Of a stretch of DNA of 64,000 bases, positions 56,770 to 64,000 are shown in pieces (position 1 is the stretch's first letter; the number at the start of each line of letters is the position of its first letter). Origin of the DNA: Persicaria tinctoria (lineage: Eukaryota > Streptophyta > Magnoliopsida > Caryophyllales > Polygonaceae). The notes below the pieces were generated by a model. It did no database searches, was not told where the DNA came from, and was given only the letters and a program-made list of their open reading frames with translations. The translations under genes and the position numbers were made by a program. Where the stretch lies: positions 18,437,001 through 18,501,000 of the forward strand of contig JBANSL010000019.1 in assembly GCA_037127255.1 (NCBI GenBank), in the 5' to 3' direction.

Positions 56770-58251
56770 ATGGAGGAAGCAAAACCCATCCCGAAGAGGC
56801 GTGCCAACAGAGGGATCTTCATCAATGGGCCTTCTGATGGGACTTCAAAGAAAAAGGAACTGGGTGAAAACCCACCCAATGAACCCCTGAAAGGGAAAAA
56901 GAAACCAACCTTGGACGTTGCTAGACTTCGGTCTCGTCTATCCGGGGTTAAAGAAAACATCATGAAGCTGCAAAAAACAACACTGTATGCAACGATCATT
57001 GGAGAACCTGTGGAACTGAAGGAGATCTGGAAAAAGATCCGCTTTGATTGGAAATTTGTTGAAGGGGGCTTTCAGGTAACCCCTGTATCACACAACTGGT
57101 TTGAAATGAAATTTGTGAGTCCTGAAGACAGGGACAAGGTGTGGAATGGTAGGCCTTTCCACATCTTGGGGCAGCTTCTCTTGCTCAAGCCCTGGAAGCA
57201 AGGCTTCAACCCTGCAACCGAACCCATATCCACTATGGATATGTGGATCAGAATCCCGGGACTCCCCTCAGAATAGATAAGCCATGAGGTTCTTTCCACT
57301 ATTATCGAAGAAATGGCTTAGGCGATGTGCTAAACTCGACGCCTTTACAACAAGGGGGTGAGAGTCAGGTACCCAAGAATATGTATCAATGTGGATGTCA
57401 CTCTTATTCCGGATAAAAAGGTCTTTGTGCTTGATGAGAATGATAACCTTCGAGAATACCTGTTTTGGTTCAAAGAGTTTCCTGAAGGGTGTGGGAGTTG
57501 TGGCTCTCCCAAGCACTTCTTCACGGACTGCCCCTTCTGCCATTCAGCTCGAAACCCGATCAATGTCACCCTCCCCAAGCCCAAAATGCAGGAGAACAAG
57601 AAGTAGGAGGCGGTGAGCGATGATGATGATTAGGAATGGATCAAAGTAGCCTCCAAAGGCTTGGCTGAAGGACCCTCATCTAGGGTGGGAAATTCTAAGT
57701 CTGAGCTCCTGAAGAATATTGGCATCAATGTGGTCTACAAGACTGAATCTTCTTCTTCAAAGATATCTGGAAAAACCTCCAGCTTCTCTTCTCATGTTGG
57801 TGGAGGAGGGGAGGCCATGGCTGATCCGAGCATTATTGAAATGGTGCACGAGCTCGCTGATGTTGGCATTATGGAGCCCCTTCCTGGTGATGTGCATATT
57901 CTGCCTCTTCCTGGTGACGAGCCAATGGATCTGCAGGTCGATCTTCCTCCTTTGCCTCCTATCCTACTGCCTGATGATGATGACACTTTTGAATACGAGG
58001 AAGTGCTATTCGAGGACAGCCTTGCTGACCCTATAGAACTCTATTGTCAAGAAACCTTTGAAGACATCCCGAATGAAGTCCCTGATGGAGTGGAGTTCAC
58101 CATACCAGACCTGAGCAACCTGAAAACACTCGTTGATTCCTTGAAGAACAACACTGGCCCACCCCATTCTCCTGCTTTTGTGCAGCGCCTGAAAAAGCTC
58201 AGTGTGACTACTACCTCGACGTCTGAATCGGGCAAAAAAAAAGAGTGGTAA
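56770..58251 (+). pseudogene. LINE ORF1 (DUF4283, CCHC zinc finger), broken
   Basis: RNA-binding ORF1 protein. MEEAKPIPKRR starts at 56770. The DUF4283 core follows (ATIIGEPVELKEIWKKIRF, FEMKFVSPEDRDKVWNGRPF, LLLLKPWKQGFNP, WIRIPGLPSE) and ends in TAG at 57274. Further stops at 57318 and 57331 interrupt the next part. Then VRVRYPRICINVDVTLIP and a perfect CCHC-type finger CGSCGSPKHFFTDC (57493-57534; C-x2-C-x4-H-x4-C). After stops at 57604-57634 an acidic, Pro-rich C-terminal part stays open (57661-58251; LPPLPPILLPDDDDTFEYEE). Standard architecture for plant L1 ORF1. Confidence 0.88.
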
Positions 58252-59173
58252 GGGAGAATCCGACACTGCCTCATCCTATTTGAAGAAGGGAAGCGGAAAG
58301 AAGCCTTGCACCAATGAATGAACACCCTGCAAATTTAAGAAGCCAGTGTCGAAGGTATGAAGCTAGTCCGAGCATATATAATGAAGCAAATATAACTGTG
58401 TGGAATGAAATAAAACATCTGATCCCCTTTTGTTATATATTTAGCATGGGTAGTGATGAATCCTTTGCTTGTGTTGTAAATAGTTCTACCCGGATCAATA
58501 TCTTTTGTTTGAAAAATGATGCAGGAAGGTTATGCAGTAAGTTATGTGTAGTAGTTGAACTTCGAATCCTTATGATGAAACATGCATTGAAATGCATAAT
58601 GTTAATATATGATTATGTCTATCCTACTTGCCTCTTCCATTCTTCGAATTCACCTTCTTCTGCCCATGTGTTTGATCTGTGCATTCGGCATGAGCTTGTG
58701 TGTGAGTTTGATTGTTTTATACAATGGATGTGTATGCATTCAATGAAACTCATCTATTGGTTTCCTTTCATTTGCATCACTTGTTATCAGGTTAACCATG
58801 AAACTACCAAGTCAACCATTACATTCGCTCATATTTTTAAGTATCTGATTACACTAACGCCAAATAAAGAAACAAAGACTAATGGGAAATATTTAACAAC
58901 TGTTAAAAGGAAAATTAGTATTAAAAACATCAAAGTCTATGATATCCCACTTCTCAATAAAAAGAATACAAAATAAACAAAGTGGATTAAAACTCAACGA
59001 CACTTTTTTATAATTCGTAACTCAATGTCCTCCTCATTGGAGCCCCTTGACACTCATTGTATCAACTTAAACGACAATACAAGAAGACATAACAAGAAAA
59101 TAAAAACATCCGAATCATCGAATGGCCGCCCGGGGATTACCAGTTCCGCTCCGGATTTTCAAGATCTTTTATA
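58252..59173 (+). other. LINE inter-ORF region with a 220-codon open frame of unknown nature
   Basis: An open frame runs 58314-58976 (starts MNEHPANLRSQCRRYEASP). It is Cys- and Ile-rich, AT-biased, and shows no motif I recognise. It may be ORF1 3' coding sequence in another frame, or chance. ORF2 starts about 200 bp later. Confidence 0.35.
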
Positions 59174-61633
59174 ATGAGAATTTGTGCTTGGAATTGCCGT
59201 GGTATCGACAAGCCAAGATTCTGGACAAACATTAACTCCCTATGTATAAATGAACAAATTCAACTTCTGGCATTGACTGAAACAAAAGCTAGTAAAATCC
59301 CCCTGGCCATCTTTGGCGGGCAGCGGACTTCGATAATGCCATTTGGGTTCCTTCAGTGGGCCTGGCTGGTGGTTTAGGGGTATTATGGAAATCACACCAT
59401 TTTCCGTCCAAGGATCTAACGGAATTTCTTCGCCTACCGAGGATTATTGGTTTAAAATATGAAAACACGAATTCTAAAACGTTGATTAACATTTTCTTCA
59501 TCTATGGCCCTCCGGAACAACAACACAAGGAAATTTTTTGGAATGAGCTTCTCCAATTGATTAATAACTCAAATCTGCCTTGCATGGTTATTGACGACAC
59601 AAATGAAATTTTGTATCCATAGGAAAAAGAGGGTGGTGCAGAACCAACCCCCAGAAGATTTGACATATTAAGAAATTTCAAAAACCCTTTCAAATATGAT
59701 TGACATTCCTTTCACATGCAATAAATTCACTTGGAGAAAAAAGGAAACTGGTCCAAATAATATCATTGAAAGACTTGACAGAATTTCGGTACACTCGGAA
59801 ATTATTCAAATTTGGCCTGCTATTCAAACTAAACACCACGCTTTTTCTTATTCTGACCACTGCCCGATTACGGTTGATCTGTGTGGTTCAGACAAGTTTA
59901 AGGCTCCTTCGTTCAAATTTGAAAACATATGGTTAGAGATAAAGGATTATAAACATATTGTCAAACGAACCTGGAGATCGTCTTGCCCAGGATCGGCTAT
60001 GTATAACCTCATGTTTAAACACAGAACACTGAAAATAAAAACCAAAGATTGGAATAAGAAAACTTTATGCACCATCTTTCATCAATTAAAAGCGGTAGAA
60101 GCTAGGCTCCTAGATCTACAAACTCATGACAATATCCCCGATTTTACAGCGACAAAACTGCAGGTGAACCTGCTTAGGAAAAAAGAGCAATTGTTGTTAA
60201 TTCACAAGCGGTATTGGAATCAGCGAGCCAAAGCGAAGCACGTCCATCTTGTTGATTCCAATACAAGATATTTCCATAGGGTTGCCTCTGGAAGAAGGAA
60301 TAGGAAAATTATAAGACATATACACACAAGGGAAGGAACTCAAATTCTGGGGGAACAAAACATAAGGATAGAAATACAACGGGACTTTGAGACAATATTT
60401 ACTAAAGGTTATATAAACAAAAACTTACTACAAGAATATTTAAGACCAATACATTTAGAAGTTACCGAACTTGACAACAGAGAACTAATAAAACCAGTAA
60501 CAAATAATTAAATAAAAAATACTATCTTTTGCCTTGGGAACAACAAATCTCCAGGACCTGATGGATGGATTGCTAAATAATGGACCTATGAAAATGTTTA
60601 AAGCTTCTAGAGGACTCAGGCAAGGTGACCGTTTGTCACCTTTCCTCTTCATCCTCAGAGCAGAGACACTTGCCAGAAGACTGACAACAGAATCCTCAAA
60701 ACCTACAAAGCACCCTACCCTGGGCTCTACTCTTGGGGAGTTCCTACCACCCTACCCTGTGTCTTCTGTAACAACCCTTGTGAGGATGATATGCATCTAT
60801 TTGTTGATTGCAAGTTCTCAAACCAGCACATGTTAAAAACAAGGGGTGTGGAAACATGTCTTAGAAATATGAATCCCCAAGGACAGACAAGGAGTATCAA
60901 AGGACTATTGGCAAAGATAGGAGGAAACATGGGAAACAAGCTAAGAGAAGAACTGACACTAAAACGGTGGACAATCTGGTTCTTCGGAAATAAAATAATC
61001 TTTGAAAATAGGAAAATCCCCTCACAAACAGAAATTTGTGAATTCATTCGAACCCAAAAAGATAACTGGAACATATCAAAAACCATGGATGCACCCACCT
61101 GGCAGAGCCGCTCGTCTGGATGTGTTCAAGGTTTAAACAGACGACAATGACAGATAACTAAATGGATAAAACTAAATCATCAATTTCAGAAACTGAACTT
61201 TGATGGATCTACCTGGTCTGGCGGAGCCAGCTATGCTGGCTTCATAATCCGAAACCACTTGGGTCTTGTCACAAGCCTAGGATCAGCAAAACTAGGTTAC
61301 CTCTCACCACTCCAAGCAGAATGCGGCGCTTTGAAGCTTGGCATCCAAAAAGCATTACAACTCAATATCACAAATCTACATGTTGAAGATGATTCTCTAA
61401 TAATAATAAATCACTTGAAAAACAACAGCAAATGCACATGGGAAGTAGAACTTATTCTTTCGGATATCAAAACAGATTTAAGGAAATTTATTTCTACCAC
61501 ATTCTCGCATGTTAACAGAACGGTGAATGGAGTTGCTGACAAGATTGCACATCTTGGCCACTCCACCGTTTTTGACTGTAATTGTTCTGACATAGGTCTC
61601 TGGGACCTCATCCGAAAGGATGCTCTCGGATAG
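59174..61633 (+). pseudogene. LINE ORF2 with two internal deletions
   Basis: Endonuclease: MRICAWNCRGIDKP at 59174, ALTETKAS, then after a frameshift near 59350 LGVLWK, FIYGPP and (stop at 59620; DDTNE replaces the usual GDFNE), then after a second frameshift IPFTCNKFTWRKKE, RLDRI and SDHCPITVDL. The connector RYWNQRAKAKHVHLVDSNTRYFHR is intact to 60511. RT: IKNTIFCLGNNKSPGPDG joins directly to MKMFKASRGLRQGDRLSPFLFIL, deleting the fingers and part of the palm; a second junction near 60710 removes FADD and continues in a zinc-finger part (CPVFCNNPCEDDMHLFVDC-like, 60758-60815). RNase H (about 61190-61633) keeps NFDGSTWSGGASYAGF, QAECGALKLG, HVEDDSLI and VNGVADKIAH. No active RT can be made. 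Confidence 0.88.
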
Positions 61634-61689
61634 GGTTACCCTATCTGAATTCTTTCCTTATATATAAAAAAGAGGGTAAAGAGACGCAA

Positions 61690-62010
61690 GTAAAGTGAGT
61701 GTGTGAGTCAGAGTAGTACCGTGAATTGGTCAGTAGGATGCGAGTGCGTTGGTTAGTGAGAATCTTGTATCGTGTGAGCCAAGTCCCCATTTGTAAAGAG
61801 AGTTTGTTCATATGTGTCACACGTGATTGAGTGTTAGCTACTCGTTTCCCCAAAAGTGGTATTAAAGCCGAAGGTTGAGAAGGTCGTCGGAGTTGAAAAA
61901 TCAGGGTAGCATTCGTTGGTGGAATGATTCTCTGTAGACGTGATGATATAAGTGTGATGAAGACGTTTGAGATCTCACTCTTTAATGACAAGATCGTATG
62001 ATTCAAGACC
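61690..62010 (+). mobile_element. Copia LTR end, primer-binding site and gag start (remnant)
   Basis: TGGTATTAAAGCC at 61857-61869 resembles the TGGTATCAGAGC primer-binding site complementary to initiator tRNA-Met, preceded by LTR-like sequence. Downstream, MKTFEISLFNDKIV (from about 61959), followed by a stop, resembles a Copia Gag N-terminus. Neither the start of this LTR nor the rest of the element is recognised. Confidence 0.5.
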
Positions 62011-62052
62011 TATTAGTGTAGCAAGGTTTTAATCAAACCCTTAACGCATTAA

Positions 62053-62376
62053 GAGCATCTTTATCCATGATACCCAATTTAAGTATCATATATTACATTT
62101 TTTCTTGTCACATTATTTTAAGATATTTGAATGTACAACCATGTTACTCAAAAAAGTATCTTAACATATATTTTATTTTATTTTTAAATCTTTGTAGGGT
62201 AGAAAAAAAAGTGGTTCCCACATGCTATTATTTATTGGATGAAACTTATGATATTGTGTAACATGATACTCACTTGTAATAATTGTCTTGATTCTCACCC
62301 CAACTCTTATATTTATTTTTATTTTTAATTTAAAAATAAGACTATGATATTCAAAGTACCACAATTAAAGATGCTC
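62053..62376. mobile_element. Harbinger/Tourist-like MITE, 324 bp
   Basis: Ends GAGCATCTTTA and TTAAAGATGCTC, with a TAA duplication at 62050-62052 and 62377-62379. AT-rich interior with AAGTATCAT and ATGATACTC. It sits about 1.1 kb upstream of the THIC start codon. Confidence 0.88.

Positions 62377-64000
<1,624 letters not shown>

Larger units (their letters stand above)
55811..61680 (+). mobile_element. Second L1-type LINE, internally deleted (start uncertain)
   Basis: Contains ORF1 (DUF4283 and CCHC finger), a long inter-ORF spacer, an ORF2 endonuclease, fragments of reverse transcriptase, a zinc-finger piece and an RNase H. The order is that of a complete plant LINE, but two internal deletions near 60560 and 60710 removed most of the RT core. 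The 5' limit is tentatively placed at the 150-bp tandem repeat; the 3' limit at the A-rich ATATATAAAAAAG (about 61660-61674). No target duplication was found. Confidence 0.75.

Noticed and set aside
61690..62010. A stretch of host gene 5' leader
   Set aside because: The primer-site-like TGGTATTAAAGCC and Gag-like start fit a Copia remnant better, though evidence is modest.

Overview
This is plant nuclear DNA, most likely from a eudicot. Four host genes have plant-type introns, and the spaces between them are filled with LINE, Copia, hAT, Mutator-like, Harbinger/Tourist and Stowaway elements, many nested or decayed. The species cannot be fixed from the sequence alone.

Host genes. (1) 12.1-13.4 kb, plus: a complete two-exon DIVARICATA-type MYB (R-R) transcription factor, 280 aa. 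(2) 42.2-45.5 kb, minus: a complete nine-exon GH3 beta-glucosidase/glucan exohydrolase, 614 aa. (3) 48.2-51.6 kb, plus: a complete nine-exon uridine/inosine nucleoside hydrolase, 322 aa. (4) 63.5 kb to the right edge, plus: the first coding exons of THIC, the plastid thiamine-pyrimidine synthase. They work in unrelated pathways and form no cluster.

Transposon layout. 0.7-1.4 kb foldback MITE; 2.5-9.3 kb near full-length L1-type LINE with a 20-bp target duplication, sitting inside the 3' hairpin of a Helitron; 9.4-11.1 kb polyadenylated non-autonomous retroelement; 13.7-19.5 kb LINE tails and a Copia end whose LTR is split by a 3.2-kb hAT with an exact 8-bp duplication; 20-26.9 kb Stowaway, two ~830-bp Mutator-like foldbacks with exact 9-bp duplications, a TA-flanked element rich in a CCGAATAAT motif, Tourist and Harbinger MITEs; 27.2-36.6 kb two related AT- and satellite-rich elements that share a 3' hairpin, carry tRNA-like modules and, in one case, a captured sugar-transporter exon; 36.7-39.9 kb Stowaway, a solo LTR and an internally deleted Copia; 46.7-48.1 kb nested inverted repeats; 51.9-61.6 kb LINE remnants, a foldback, a retroelement C-terminus with a zinc finger and nuclease-like motif, a fragment copied from the nucleoside hydrolase gene, and a second nearly complete but internally deleted LINE.

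The least explained part is 27.2-36.65 kb. Its paired terminal hairpins show a compensatory base-pair change, which suggests a structured terminus of a little-described (possibly rolling-circle) element family. A long imperfect hairpin at 40.88-41.08 kb is a possible small-RNA precursor. All assignments come from reading the sequence; no database search was run.
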